From positions 11,852,501 to 11,916,500 of the forward strand of contig CAMTDV010000013.1 in the NCBI GenBank assembly GCA_947069175.1: 64,000 nucleotides of DNA, in the 5' to 3' direction. Numbering within the stretch: the stretch's first letter is position 1; the number at the start of each line of letters is the position of its first letter. This DNA is from Scalesia atractyloides. Lineage: Eukaryota > Streptophyta > Magnoliopsida > Asterales > Asteraceae. Positions 12,113 to 24,867 of the stretch are shown here, piece after piece. The notes beneath the pieces were generated by a model. It was given only the letters and a program-made list of their open reading frames with translations. It was not told the origin of the DNA and did no database searches. The position numbers and the translations under genes are program-made.

Positions 12113-15024
12113 TGTCACACCCCGGATTTCCAACCCGAAATCCAAACACCGTACCGGGCCCGGGTGGGGAGTATCGTGACGTAAGTTGATAACATCATTG
12201 TCAATTAAACATAGCACAGCAGAAGTCTTGGAGTAAAATTACTATTACAAACCGAAATGTTCGAAATCTAAAATAATATACGGGCTCGTAATAGAAGATC
12301 CACAGGCGGATCGTAAAATGTACAAGAAAGAATACAAAACAAACTTTAGGCAAATCTAAGGATTTGCAAGATCCTCTTATTCTCTAACGAGCAGCTTCCG
12401 GCTTATTTTGTATTATACCTGCAGATTAGCCTTTGGAAGATACGTCAGCTTACGTTGGTAAATACACCCAACAGACTCATTTTGAAAACATTAAAAATGA
12501 TTTTAAGTGCAAACGGCACAAAATCTTTTATTAACTTAGGAAGGTTAACCTTGCAATGGACCATGCAATAATAATTTACCGTATCCCAAGCCCTTATAGG
12601 GAAAATAAGTCGAGAGTATTTACCTGAGCTAGTCTTCTTCTTTTATTTTCAAATAACTCAGCCGTATTCAAAATGAGCTAAGTGCAGATAGCATTTACCG
12701 GCAAGTCTCTAGTCTGGATTATGGCAGTCGTAGACTTAGACCGAATAGTGTACATGATCATTACATATAACGCTTGATTAAACGATGATTGGATAGAATG
12801 TAGTTTAAACCCGACAAGTACTTGACTTGTATAATATGGGTAAACTATAAACATTCTGGATTTTGAAACTAAAATGACAAGGTTAAACCCGTTTCGGTTA
12901 ATTTCCGTAAAATAGTTACATATACGTAACTATGCGCTCAATAGCGATATCGGGTAACCGGATAAGTCATGGACAAGTTCTACATGCCATTATACTTTAA
13001 ATAAGTTAAGATATCAGTAGGATATCAACTTGTATGCCCGTTAAGGTTTTAAAACGAAATTATGCCTTATAGGGGCATATTGGTAATTTTATACATAGTT
13101 TATAAATTATTTGGGATTCTGAGTTTATAACATATACCTACTGTAAATATGTTTAAAATAAGTTTTAAAATCAGTAGGTATCAAGCTTTGGTCAATAATA
13201 TGGTTTAAAACCAGACTATGCGCCGAAATGGCGCTTATGTTGTAAGATGACGTTGTTAAGCGATGTTTAATCAAAACTGACCTTAGGATCAGACTTAAAA
13301 TGTTTAAAATATGTTAGTTAATATAACAAATCAGTAGGTAAATGATTTACCTTAAAAAGATTGATTAAAACTATTTTATAAGCCACAGGGGCTAAAACCG
13401 TCATTTATCGACATAGTTTGAGGTCCTGCTTGAAAACTCAGTTTATAACTTGGTTTAACCTTCCAAATAATCCTACTTATAATATTACATCGGTAAGAAA
13501 CTCATTTTTAAGTTCATTATCATTTAAAACCTTGTTTTATGCAAAAAGGGCATTTTGGTCAAATGTGGCATAATTATGGAACTTGTGCATAAACTTGGAT
13601 TCTGATTATGATCATGTAATATAACATCAGAGGGTTATGCTACATAACATTATGATCATAATGCAACTTTAGTCAGTAGATAACTAATCTAAATCGGGTC
13701 AGAATCGAAAGTCAAAACAAAAGTCAAACTTTGCGACTTTCGGTTGCGAACCGACCCTAGAACTGAAATTGACGAGCCGAACATGTTTATACATGTTCTA
13801 ATAATTATTAACAACTTGTTTAAGTGTCAAAACAGGTTTCATAACATATATAAGATCAATTTGTGATTTTTCCGAAAAATGGCCTGTTTGACTTTTTAAT
13901 ATCATAACTTTGACCCGTCAATTGGTCTAGCAAACGTGATCTTCAGGAGGTGCCCTTTAAAGGGATTAACACCTACCTTATTACAATCACTTAGCCATGT
14001 TCATTTTGAACAATGGCTGGATCATAATGGTCTTAACCAAAAGTCAAAGCGTTTTACGAAAACGCTTGACTTTTGGCTATAAAAGCCTATAAACGAAATT
14101 GCACAAAGAAGGAACACTTACCAGTGATTCCTAGATGCAAAAGAACTATGTTGGATTGCTCCTTTTAGTTAGGAACTTCCAGAGGAGGGAGAAGAGTGAA
14201 TGAGAAAGGTGCAAGTTGAAATGGTGAACTTAAGCATCTATTTATAGTTAGAGAGCTCAAAGGAGGTAAAGCCAGGCGTCTAGGGGTGTAAGAAAAAGCT
14301 TACAAGTGCCCCAAAATGTGGCATAGCAGTTTCGAGAAGCCATAGTTTCGAATTAATGGTTTTGGAGTTTTGCTTGGAGACCAAACAAAACTTTCTGCTG
14401 CAGAGGCCTTCTCGCTCCCCGCGAGAGACCCAGGCCTGGTCTCTCGCGGCCTGCGACCGCCCCACAGCTAGTTTCAAAAATTGACACTTTAACCCCTTAA
14501 CTTATAAAAGCTTATAAAAACCTATTTAAACGTCATTTTTGGTACTTTTAGCCCTCCGTACCCAAAACTTGGCATACCCGGTATTATGCCCGAACATTGT
14601 CGAGCTCTCGGTTCGTTAAAAGGTCACTCAGAGGTATAAATTAGTATGTTGACACTTTTAATCCCTCCATTATCCAATTTTCACATATTTACAAAATTGA
14701 ACTCTCTCGTCCACCAAACGACACGTATGAGGGTTAGGACTTCACAAAGGATCACTCAGAGGCTTATTACAAGCCTGTTTATTCCGATGTCACTCAGAGG
14801 CTGGGCATGTTGACATATCAGTCACTCAGAGGCCAAGTTTCAAGCATGTTGACGTATTAGTCACTCAGAGGCTAAAGATTTAAGCATGTTGACATCGGTT
14901 CGTCACTCAGAGGCTTAACTTGAGCATGTTGACGCCTTTAGTCCTTATTGGTCTTTAATAGACTATATTAAAAATACAACACGTGTCACTATACTATTGG
15001 ACACGATTTTTACAGGGTGTTACA
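12113..15024 (-). mobile_element. Solo LTR nested in inverse orientation, TSD CAATC
   Basis: On the plus strand it begins TGTCACACCCCGGATTTCC and ends AGGGTGTTACA, the exact reverse of the surrounding LTR's ends. The target duplications CAATC are at 12108-12112 and 15025-15029. At 2912 bp it is shorter than its host because about 0.3 kb near its 3' end is absent. Together with the left part of the host LTR it makes a foldback with arms of about 2.5 kb (9504-12100 against 12560-15024). Confidence 0.88.
14750..14940 (-). repeat. GCCTCTGAGTGAC minisatellite, inverted copy
   Basis: GTCACTCAGAGGC repeats spaced by GCATGTTGACA-type pieces; five or six units. It is the reverse-strand counterpart of the array at 9600-9740. 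Confidence 0.75.
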
Positions 15025-15835
15025 CAATCGAACGCCAGTTCGGGGATAGTAAATCCGCATATTCTATTTTAATCAGTTCTGTTTGATAACTTAAACATCA
15101 GGGGTTAACTACCGTGTCCTGGATATCCTCAGCTCATTACAATAGAAATGGCCACGACCTTAGCGCAGGTGTAGGCATACACCCGATAGACGCTCAATTA
15201 TGAATTCCCACAAGGTTGGGAGGAATTGACTCCTTCGTGAGTTCAAAGTGGTGTGTACGTTAATTGTGTCTCAGTCTCCGTACCGGACCCTGTATGTATG
15301 AACAAACATGTAAATCTGTTAACAAGGTTGGACGATCAATTAACCCAAGTTACGAAAAGATTTTATGCTGATACGCACTTAAAAATTTTTGGAATGTTTT
15401 CAAAATGAGTCAGTAGGGTGTATTTACCAGTGAAAGCTGACGTATCTTCAAAAGACTAAACTGCAGGTACAATATGAAAATTGGCCAGAGGTGCTCGGTA
15501 GTGATAGAGGATCTTGCAAATCTTAAATCTGCCCAAAGTTTGTTTTATATTATTTCCATGTACAATTTATGATCCGCCTGTGGATCTTCTATTACGAGCT
15601 TGTATATTATTTTGTATTTTCGAACATTTGGTTTGTAATAGTAATTTTACTCCAAGACTTCCGTTGTGCCATGTTTAATTGACTATGATGATTATCAACT
15701 GACGTCACGATACTCCCACCCGGGCCCACTGGCGTATGGATTTAGGTTGGAAATCCGGGGTGTGACAAAAATGCAAGAAAAAAAATAAAAAAAACAAATA
15801 AAATGACTCCCGATGTGGTTTACTCAATTTTAGCT

Positions 15836-17580
15836 TTAGAACTCGGTATCACTCGATTCACCCCCTGATTGCAATTCTTTTATACCAAAGATTTTAAGCA
15901 AATATCGTGATTTATCAAATGCTTTGGTAAAAAGATCAGTTTTTTGCTTATCGGGGTGAATTTTGACTAGGCTTATCAATTTCTTCTCGTAGCAATCATG
16001 GATGAAGTGATAGCGTATTTTGATGTGTTTAGTTTTTGAGTGATTTACTAGATTTTTAGTGATGAGAATAGTTGCTTCGTTATCTATGTGAATAGGTGTA
16101 ATAAGAAATTGAAAATCGTAATTTCTCATTTAGTTATTGAATCAAGAGCACCTGAGAACAACTACTTGATGCCACAATGTACTCCACTTCACATGTTGAG
16201 AGAGAAACAATTGTTTGTTTCTTACACTGCCACGTCACAAGATGACTTCCGCAGAATGGCAACTTTTTGTTGTAGATTTAGCTTTCAGCTTCAACGGCCA
16301 TAATCCGAAACCAAAAATGCAATAAATTGGAATTCATCATCTTCAGGGTACCAAAGACCCATGCCTGGACATCCGTTCAGATATCTGATAATCCTTTTAA
16401 CCATTGTTAAATGTGAAACCCTCAGATTAGATTGGCATCTGGCACATAAGCATGCTTGATACTTAATATCTGGTCTTGACCCTGTTAAGTACATAAGAGA
16501 ATCGATCATTGAATGATAAACCGTAGGATCTATTGTTGGACTTGAACTGTTTGGGCCGATACTATGGTTTTGTTGGAAAGGAGCAGTAGCTACTTTGCAA
16601 TCTGTCATCTTGAATCGACTCAAGATATCGTTTACGTATTTTGTTTGATGGATAAAGATACCCGTTGATAACTAATTGAAGAACTTCGTCTACCCATTGA
16701 GCTTATCTCAAACTTATACCACATCATCGACTCAAATTCTTTACAGGATCAATCATCGTTTGACCCAAATATTATATCATCCACATATATCTTCAAAATA
16801 AGAATATGACCTTTTGTTTCTCTTGTGAAGAGTGTGCAATCCATAGTTCCCCGGACGAAGTTGTTATCAAGCAGGTGCTGTGACAACGTTTTATACCATG
16901 CTAGGGGTGCTTGGTGTAAACCGTACAATGCCTTATCAAGCAGGTAGACATTTTCTATGTTATGCGGATCCACATAGCCTGATGGCAGTCCCACATAGAC
17001 CTCTTCTGTGACTTTCCCGTGTAGAAACACTTATTTCATATCTTGTTGATAAACTTTAAAATCCTTCCACGATACAAAGGCTAAGAAAATTCTGACTGCC
17101 TCAAGCCTTGCAATGGGCGCGTAAATTCAGTAAAATCAATTCACTCTTGAAGATTGAACTCTTGCACTATGAATCTAGCTTTACTTCGCACAATAACGCC
17201 TCTATAATCCTTTTTGCACTTGAAAATCCATTTTCTTTGATCTTCTTAGGATTATCTAGTAAATCCACCAACTTCCAAACTCCTAGCTTCTCGAACTGTA
17301 ACAATTCTTCCGACATAGGAACAAGAACCGACTCTACTTCTCTACATAGGAACTGTAACTTTCTTCTGTTAACGCCTCTTTATATGTCTTCGGTCCTATC
17401 TGAGAGATATAACATTGGAATAAGAACCGACTCTACTTCTCTACAACCTCTGTATAAAAAACAACTTAACGCTTGTTGGATTTGGCTTCGAGTTTGTACA
17501 CCACTTTGTAGATTACCCAGAATGTTTTCTGATGGATGATAAGATAGATTCCATGGAACAACTTATGTTGAAACTATTAC
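15836..17580 (-). pseudogene. copia reverse transcriptase and RNase H, decayed
   Basis: The reverse transcriptase starts near 17540 (SGVQTRSQ-like linker) and is recognisable at 17030-16749: FLHGKVTEEVYVGLPSGY, LDKALYGLHQAPLAWY, and the catalytic YVDDIIFGS. 16623-16291 continues it (SLMYLTGSRPDI, RIIRYLNGC). RNase H remains at 16129-15836 carry HIDNEATILI and HSKTKHIKIRYHFIHDCYEKKL, with the usual pol end DLFTKAFDKSRYL. Parts lie in different frames with stops between, so the enzyme is dead. The YVDDIIFGS form and the KTKHIEIRHHF-like tail are typical of plant copia elements of the SIRE group. Confidence 0.8.
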
Positions 17581-17589
17581 CGCTAGTTC

Positions 17590-19349
17590 TAAATTATTGA
17601 CGTTATGTACTACAACACTTTCACGGACATTTGGTGCAATAGCTTGAATCTCCTGGGCAATTGATTGAGCCTCCTGATGAACCTCATTTTGTGGTTCGCC
17701 ATTGGATATTGAGACAGTTTCTTCATTATTTGCATCTTCAAAGTCTGAATCATCTGAAACATCATCATTCGGAGTTGGGACTTCAACATTTTGGTTATTG
17801 TCCTGAGAGTTACTAGCTTCTCCAATAGAACTGGTTGAACTAGATTGTGTCGGGGTGACAACAATCGGTCCTAGAATTTAGGATTGAGCCATGCTTTGTT
17901 GTTGCAAATATACTATAGCCAATTCAACATCTGTTGTTCGGCAGGTTAGTTGAATGATTTCCAGATACTTTCATAGTCAAACAACCATGGATCACTCGGT
18001 TTATGTGTTGGTGTTGTATACTTCTGACATTCAACGTGGTGCTTGAACTATATGATTGATACTCGGTAGATATGCCCGTCTGAGAGGACTTGCATACCCA
18101 ACAAAATAACCCTCGATAGCTTTTGCTCCAATTTACCGTTAGGGTCTATAGATGTACACGGAGACCTGAATGGTTCCAACCATTGAAGATCGGGTTTCCT
18201 CTTATTTAATAGTTCGAAACATGTTTTCCCGAATCTCTTGATCGTGAGAGCTCTATTCAATGTGTAACATGCTGAGTTGGCTACTTCATTCTAGAAACTA
18301 GCCGGTAGTTTTGAGTCTGCTAACACCGTCCTAGCTATTTCGATTAAGGTCCAATTCTTTCATTCAACAATAGCATTTTGTTGTGGCATATACGGTGCAC
18401 TAAATTCATGTATAATTCCCTTTTCATTGTATAAAATAAATATCTTTCCGTTTTTGAATTGTGTGCTATTGTCACTTCTTATTCTTTTGATTTATATAAA
18501 TTATCCACTTTCAGAATCAAGGTATTCAAATACTTGAAAGTCTCATTTTTTGATTCTAGAAAGATCATCCACAAAAATCTTGATTAATCATATGTGACCA
18601 CAAGACAATACAAATCACTTGTGATACTCTTAACATTAATTGGTCCAAATAAATCCATGTGTAACCTCTCGAGCGGACTCATTATAGAATTAAACATCTT
18701 GAGTGGATGGGAATTCTTTCTTTATTTTCCTTTCTTGCAGCTGATGCAGTCGTCATTCATGTTAAAACTTCAAACATTTACACCATCTACAAGTTGATTC
18801 TTCACTAAGTGATTCGTCTTTCTCAGGTGAATGTGCCCCTTTGTCTTTTGCCATAAGATTGATTCCTTCTCGTTTGGCTTTGTTTAGAAACATTGTGCAC
18901 TTTGAGAAGTTGTGGATGAATTACTCATGTCGAGAACGTAAAGGTCAATCTCTCGAGGAACCCGTATAAGGATCCACTCTTCATGAATATGAAAACCCGG
19001 TTTCAAAATCATGCATTCTTTTTCAGTAAAGTGAGTTGAAAACTTCTTATCAAAAATTTGTGAAACACACAGCAAAATGCTCTCTAACTCGGCAATGTAG
19101 TTGACTTTCTCGAACGACACCTTTCCATTTGACAATATGCCCTCACCGGTTATCCTCCCTCCTTGGTTACCCGAAAACCCCACGTACCCCCCGTTTATAG
19201 GTCTGACATTGTAGAGCAGCGAGAGCATAACCATCTTGTACCTGGAAGCTCTGCTGTCCATGATCCACCCCTGAAGTTTCTACCGACTTCGGTTTCCAAC
19301 CTTGTTTGCTTGAAAGTGTTTTTCCAGAAATAAAATATTGAGTTAACAC
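17590..19349 (-). pseudogene. copia protease and integrase, decayed
   Basis: The protease/pre-integrase block is 19261-18884. It opens DSRASRYKM where the family has a DSGA/DSGC active site, so the Gly after Ser is Arg. It continues with YNVRPINGGYVGFSGNQGG, GEGILSNGKVSFEKVNYIAE and DKKFSTHF. The integrase is badly broken; its late part at 18260-18048 shows RFGKTCFELLNKRKPDLQWL and FRSPC, a standard copia integrase segment. The stretch 17864-17610 is the low-complexity linker before reverse transcriptase. Multiple stops and frameshifts. Confidence 0.75.
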
Positions 19350-19418
19350 TTTCTTTATTTACAATTTTAGAACTAACAATTTCTTTTCAATTAACGTTTA
19401 CCCGTTGAGTCAAGGTTT

Positions 19419-22400
19419 TCACAATTTTGTTAACATCTGATTTTGTTGTTTCAAGATTTGTTTTTGTTCAACTTTATGAGTTGGTTTTGAAAAAATGGGT
19501 TTGAAAACTTCAGTTATGAGTTTCTTTCCCTTTTGATCATGCTTTGGACAATGATAAGACACATGTCCAACTTCTTTGCATCTAAAGAAAGTTCTCCCGT
19601 CTTTGCAATTTCTCACAAATCTAGGAGTTTCTTGAGCATGGTCATGACTCTTTCTTTCAAAAAAATTAGAAGTTGATTTATTCTCAAACAATAATTCTCA
19701 CAAAGAGATTGGGTCCAACAACAAATTGATCATTCTTTTGGTAGTTCGACCCAGATTGATATAACTTGTTTGTAGGTTGTATGAAATTACTCTTGAACCC
19801 ATTTCCCCAAATATCCTGATTACCAAATCTATTATTATCTCTACATTGGTACCCCTGCTACCTTAGTGGCTCTAGTTATTTCTAGATCGGTTTCTCAAAC
19901 TCTGGTTATATATCTATTAATTTCTATGAGCTGTATCATTTTGGTAATAGCTAGTTTTTGCGAACCTCTTAGACTGGTTATGGTTTTTCCTAGTGTTTGA
20001 GGAACTAGGTTTAGTTTTCGGTATAACTTTATTCTTTGTCTTAAGTTCTACAACAACATTCTTAATTGGAAAATTAAGATCCGAATAGATTTTATTTGAC
20101 CACGTCATTTGATATATTGTTATCATGTTTTCCAAGTCACACAAAATGTGATTCTCTAATGGAATGTTTGCATTCTTCACTACTTTTCCCTCATTTCCAC
20201 TATTAGTAATATCCTTAATCACAACAATTTCATTCTCAAGCACTATCTCAGCCACAATCCATAGAAACACACACAATTTCATCACAATTAGCGAAACTAT
20301 TTCCAAATTTATCATATGACACATCAATGGTTTCAGGTAGAACCTCAAGTGGGTCAACTCCTAATGGTGTTATACCCGATTCAACAATAACTATGATCAT
20401 ACTAATCTTCCCCAGTTTCTTCATTTTTCTTAATTGGTTTGGAGATGATGTGTTCAAGTATGTGTGATGCACATGTATAGCTTTCTAATTTTCTTTCAAA
20501 TCATTCACATTTAATTTTAACATTTACCATTTGCTGTTTTAAATTTGCAATCTCATCAATATAAGAATTTATGGTAGTTTGTTTACTCAAAATTGTGGCT
20601 TCTAACTATTGATTTGTCTTTTGCAAAGTTTTAACTTGATTTATAAAATCTTTTTTCAGCATTTTGTAAAGTGTTATAAGCCTTCTGAATACGTTGCAAG
20701 TCATACAAGATATTATGAGGATGATCTTTTATACTCTCAATGTTTCCTTCTTTTTCGATGCATCTCACACAGGCAGGAATGTCATTATAACTCTTTTCAC
20801 GTTCACAGTCAATTTTACCCCTGAATCAGATTCACATTCAAAATCTGTTTTTACCTCTTTAAGTTGTGCCATCATTGTATGTTGAGCAATTTCTTCAATT
20901 GAATCAGATGTGTATCCGGACAGAGTGGATGTAACATCTGAATCAACTTCAACAATTTTGGTGTTAGCAAATGTCGAACCTTCGGTAAAATATCCTGCAA
21001 ATTTTTCAACAAAATTAGTAGGAAACACATATTCAAAAACTTGTAATTGAAAAGATTCAGTTTTTGTCTCCTCTTCGACATCAAGTGTTAGCTCAACTTC
21101 GGTGATCTCAGCAACAAACGCAGTTACCTCTGGTTTTGACACCACATTGTTCCAATTAAATTCTTCATCACCTTGAACTACTATCAATGCTTTATCATTT
21201 TGATGATGATGATTTTTGGTTTGACGATGATGAAGAACCTTTAATCGGAATAACGCAACTTGGAGATGATTGATTCTAGCATTGATTTTGTGGTTGTGTA
21301 CGATACTGATTTGCGTTCTAGTAATAGTCGCTTCTTCCACCAAACAGGTTATGCTTTCTTTCTACTCTTGGTTTTTTGCTAGTTATCTCGATGAATCTTT
21401 ATGCATGCCTCATCATACTTGCCAAACACCAACGAATGTTAATTAATTCCATCTCTTTAGGATCAATTTGATCGTAATCTTATTTCACCAAACTATAGTA
21501 CCCGATCTTTCCTTCAACATGACACTCGTATGATTGTAAAACAGATGCAAGTAATTCCATGTGTTTTTTAGCATTTGGGATTGACGAGTTTTGCAAATTT
21601 GTCAAATTAACTGAAACGTTGCATTGAAGACTATGCCCTGAGCTTTTTTTTAACTCTGCGGTATTTGCTGTTGACTCTATTCCGGTTGACTTTGCCTGAG
21701 ATGCGGAAAGTCTGGTAGATTTGACGAATATACCTTTGAATTTCCTGAGATATTACCAACACAAGCATTTTCAATTGAACTTGACCCCTCTTGGTTACTG
21801 TCCAGTATGTGAATCCACCATTTCCATCTGGCACAAATATGCTGTATACTTGTTCAAACTTCCCAAATTTGCATTGAAAATCATTTGAATTTTTGGTCCT
21901 TAAATAGATTATGCATTCTTATAGTACAGACTGGTATCCTGATGTATCATCTAGGATTGCATCTTTTCCTTCTTTCTGATTTCTAATTCTTGAGCCTCAA
22001 GTTTCTTGATGAACTGAACCACAGTTAGATCTCTCCATTCCCGTTGCCCTTTAACCATAATAAGGAAACTTCCCCACTCGTTGTCTGGCAATGGATCTGC
22101 AAGCTTGGTATTCTTTTCCAGATTAGTCTTAACAATTCAAATTCATCCATCTCTGCTAGCAAATGACAAAATCTTTCTATTAGTTGATGTAGAGTATCTC
22201 CTTTCATAATTGAAAAGATTTCAAACTCTTTCTTTATCAATTTCGTTTTCCTATCAATCATGCCTTGATTTCCATAATACTTTTCATACAAAGCTTCCCA
22301 TAAAGACTTTCATGTTCTCTTACTCTTCAATACATGTGACATATCGTCTGTTAGATCTTGTTGTAGTTGACTAAACATTTCTCTCTATCTCTCTCTCTCA

Positions 22401-22648
22401 TAACTTTTTTTATCTTCAAGTGTTAAAGTTGAGATATTCACTGGTACTCCAGTTGTTTCATGACAAGGTACTATAAACTTTTCTTGAATAGCGATCCACA
22501 TATCAATGTCTAAACCTTGAATGTAACTCTCGAATCTATCTTTCCAACTTGGAAAATCTTCGATTTTAAGCAACTTCAGGGCTTTATTGTTTGTACCCAT
22601 CATGTTGTTAAGGTTTAGTGTTTGAGTTATGTTGGGTGCACTAGTCAT
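19419..22648 (-). pseudogene. copia gag, decayed
   Basis: Starts at the ATG at 22648 (MTSAPNITQTLNLNN), with KLLKIEDFPSWKDRFESYI typical of copia Gag N-termini. The UBN2-like part follows at 22291-22025 (LIKKEFEIFSIMKGDTL, ERFCHLLAEM), then a variable acidic region (21343-20765, with KALIVVQGDEEFNWNN). A zinc-knuckle remnant RCKEVGHVSYHC sits near 19555-19600, its first Cys apparently replaced by Phe. The frame is broken at least five times. The length (about 3.2 kb) suits the long Gag of SIRE elements. Confidence 0.7.
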
Positions 22649-23158
22649 GAATCCTCTCTAGGCATCCATATTGATAATCCTTCCTCAAAAACACTTGGAT
22701 AAAATTTCAAAACTTTAAAACGTTGAGCGTATGACTCCTGCGTACGTTAAAAAACACTTAGTAGAAATTTCAAAACTTTAACACTTTGAGCATATGACCA
22801 CCAATGAAAGTCAACGCGTATTACTCCTACGACCAACTGAATCCTCCGACGTCTAATTTGAGATGCACAACTCTTGCGTATAAGCTCCCGCACGCGTATC
22901 ACTCAAACATTTAAACTCTTTCACGCGAATGACTCATATACCCGAACGAAACTTGAAACGCACAAGCTCAATTTTGACATTTTGAACGTTCTTTTAGTGT
23001 GAACTTCTGATATGTTGAACTAAAATGAAAAATAAAATCTTATGAGATGAAATGTGGCAATTTCTGACCGTGAAAATGCTTCAAAATGAGAATAAATGAA
23101 GTTTTACGCCGAATTGTTCACTTCTAAGCCATAACACAAGTAGGTATCACTTCCATTG

Positions 23159-23170
23159 CTCTAATATCAC
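23159..23170 (-). promoter_or_regulatory. Primer binding site of the copia element (degenerate)
   Basis: Reverse strand TGATATTAGAGC against the plant initiator-Met-tRNA site TGGTATCAGAGC, with two changes. It stands directly inside the 5' LTR end. The leader from here to the gag ATG (22649-23158) is non-coding with repeated GCGTATGACTC motifs. Confidence 0.7.
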
Positions 23171-23171
23171 C

Positions 23172-23880
23172 TGAAAGTTCTAGGAATCGATCACGTAGAC
23201 GCGGTAAAACATTTAGAACAACGTGAACGGAATCTACGACACAAGTATAAGTGCGGAATACATGTATGTGTGTTGTGTATGCTCAGAAATATATAAATTT
23301 TCTGATTGAAATTTGGCAGCACTTCGTTACACTATCACCTCCTTTACAAAAGCTCCAATCTCCAAGTTATGTGTAATGAATCATGCGCATCACTGCCCTA
23401 CATATAGGAGTAGGACCCTATGAGCATGACTCTTACGCACGCACTACTTTTACGCTACGCAGGACTCCTGCGTACATGTGAGTAGTCGTTTTACATTTCA
23501 ATTCAAACAAAAACTCAAACGAAACATACTGCCAAATAAACAAATGTTTATTACAAAAGACGACATTAGACATGTACTAACAATATTGATTACTATGAGC
23601 AAAAGATTATAAGATTTTGAGATGGGTGCACTTGTGTTTTTTTGTGAGATTGGCTTCCCCGTTTCATTTGCATAACATATTTCCCTTTCACTCTTGTGAG
23701 CCCACTCATGATCGGTGGCTCCAGAGCACCGATGTTTGCATGAATATGAGAAGATGTAACATAAGCCTCTTTCACACTCTTTATTCACTTGATGTTAAGT
23801 ATAAAACCTTTAATTGTAATTAAAATGAAATCATGTCTAGATGCGTTTAACTTGCCATCTGTTTAATCTAGGGTGTTACA
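23172..23880 (-). mobile_element. 5' LTR of the SIRE-like copia element
   Basis: On the minus strand it runs from TGTAACACCCTAGATTAAAC to CTAGAACTTTCA next to the primer site, about 709 bp. The boundaries are TG...CA and the outer one is inferred from the TGTAACACC start. Its partner LTR was not seen. Confidence 0.65.
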
Positions 23881-24328
23881 ACGCTTCTCAGGTGGTTGCC
23901 GACATTCATTCTTTATCTTCAAAAACATTATAGTTATCCTACTAACCATAAAGATTCTGGCCGGATCATAATCTTCAGTTTTTTATTAATATTTCTTTTG
24001 TCTGATTCAACTGTAGCATTATCACTTCCTGTTGGCAGACTAACACGTTGACAAACATTTATCTTTCTAGTATCCGGTTCTTTTGCTAATATTCAAACCT
24101 GAATTTATCATACTTGTGAAACATATCCGTTATAAATATACAATTATTTAAATAGGGGTTATTTTTTAGTTAGAAATTCAAACGCGTGAAATTAAAGTTG
24201 GGGAAGACTCGCATATATTTTTATTATTTGAATACAATTATTAATTTCTTATATAATTAGTTACTTCCATATAATTGATCTATAACTCCTCATAAAAAAA
24301 ATCCCAAGTTGGTTTTTAATATTACCAT

Positions 24329-24370
<42 letters not shown>
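23881..24370. other. No gene; ends in a (TA)n microsatellite
   Basis: Nothing recognised except a pure TA run at about 24335-24370, which abuts a MITE terminus. Confidence 0.6.
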
Positions 24371-24375
<5 letters not shown>

Positions 24376-24859
24376 AAGTTTAAATGAGAAGAAAAAAATT
24401 TGTAGAAATAAAAAGAATAACTTTTAAACCAATAGAAATTCTTCATTTACTTTATTTAATATGTGTATTTAATATTATGAAAAAGGGCATCTAGGTAAAT
24501 CTATAATTGTCATTAATTAGCTAATTAATTAAGTTTGTAACTTATTTTTTTATATACTCTTTCAAGATAAAATAATTTATGGTATATGACAATTTTTGAC
24601 ATGTGTAGGATAAATTTAAGTATGCATATGATAAATTTTGAAATTTGTAGGGTAAATTTACATGTGTGTAGAGTAAATTCCAGTAAATGTAAGACATATG
24701 TAGGATAAATTTTGAAATGTGTAGGATAAAATGTTTTTGCTTTATTAATGAGAGATAACATAATTAATGAGAGAAGTTATAAACTATTTAATATTTTACC
24801 ATTATGCCCTTTCTTCTTTTTCTTCTCACATTAAATTTCTTCTCAAATGAACCTTCACC
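24371..24859 (-). mobile_element. MITE Y1, inverted orientation
   Basis: Ends TTGGAAAGTTTAAATGAGAAG and (reverse strand) AGGTGAAGGTTCATTTGAGA are imperfect inverted repeats. The body matches 25659-26002 in reverse, including TTATCTCTCATTAATAAAGC and repeated TTTATCCTACACAT pieces. The termini resemble those of the large MULE (GGTGAGGTT...GAGAA), which suggests Mutator-type mobilisation. Confidence 0.65.
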
Positions 24860-24867
24860 TATATATA

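Larger units (their letters stand above)
9504..15767 (+). mobile_element. Solo LTR (about 3.3 kb without the nested insert), TSD AAAAT
   Basis: Begins TGTAACACCCTGTAAAATCG and ends AAATCCGGGGTGTGACA. Target duplications AAAAT are at 9499-9503 and 15768-15772. No internal domain, primer site or second LTR lies between them, so this is a solo LTR left by LTR-LTR recombination. It is the same family as 31731-35054. At 12113 it is split by an inverted copy of the same family. Terminal motifs suggest Ty3/gypsy, but with no coding sequence the superfamily is inferred. Confidence 0.85.
6810..23880 (-). mobile_element. Ty1/copia SIRE-like retrotransposon, decayed and interrupted
   Basis: Read on the minus strand: 5' LTR (23880-23172), Met-tRNA primer site, leader, gag, protease, integrase, reverse transcriptase, RNase H, a spacer, and a third ORF. 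All frames are broken. The pol-ORF3 spacer is interrupted by the solo LTR at 9504-15767, whose AAAAT duplication shows 9503 and 15773 were once adjacent. A 3' LTR was not found, so the left limit given is only the end of recognisable coding sequence. Confidence 0.7.

Noticed and set aside
9504..15767. One complete LTR element with two LTRs
   Set aside because: The two inner ends are inverted relative to the outer ones, with their own TSD, and no internal domain exists; it is one solo LTR inside another.
18594..18797. Plus-strand ORF in the copia region
   Set aside because: Antisense of decayed copia integrase; no independent support.
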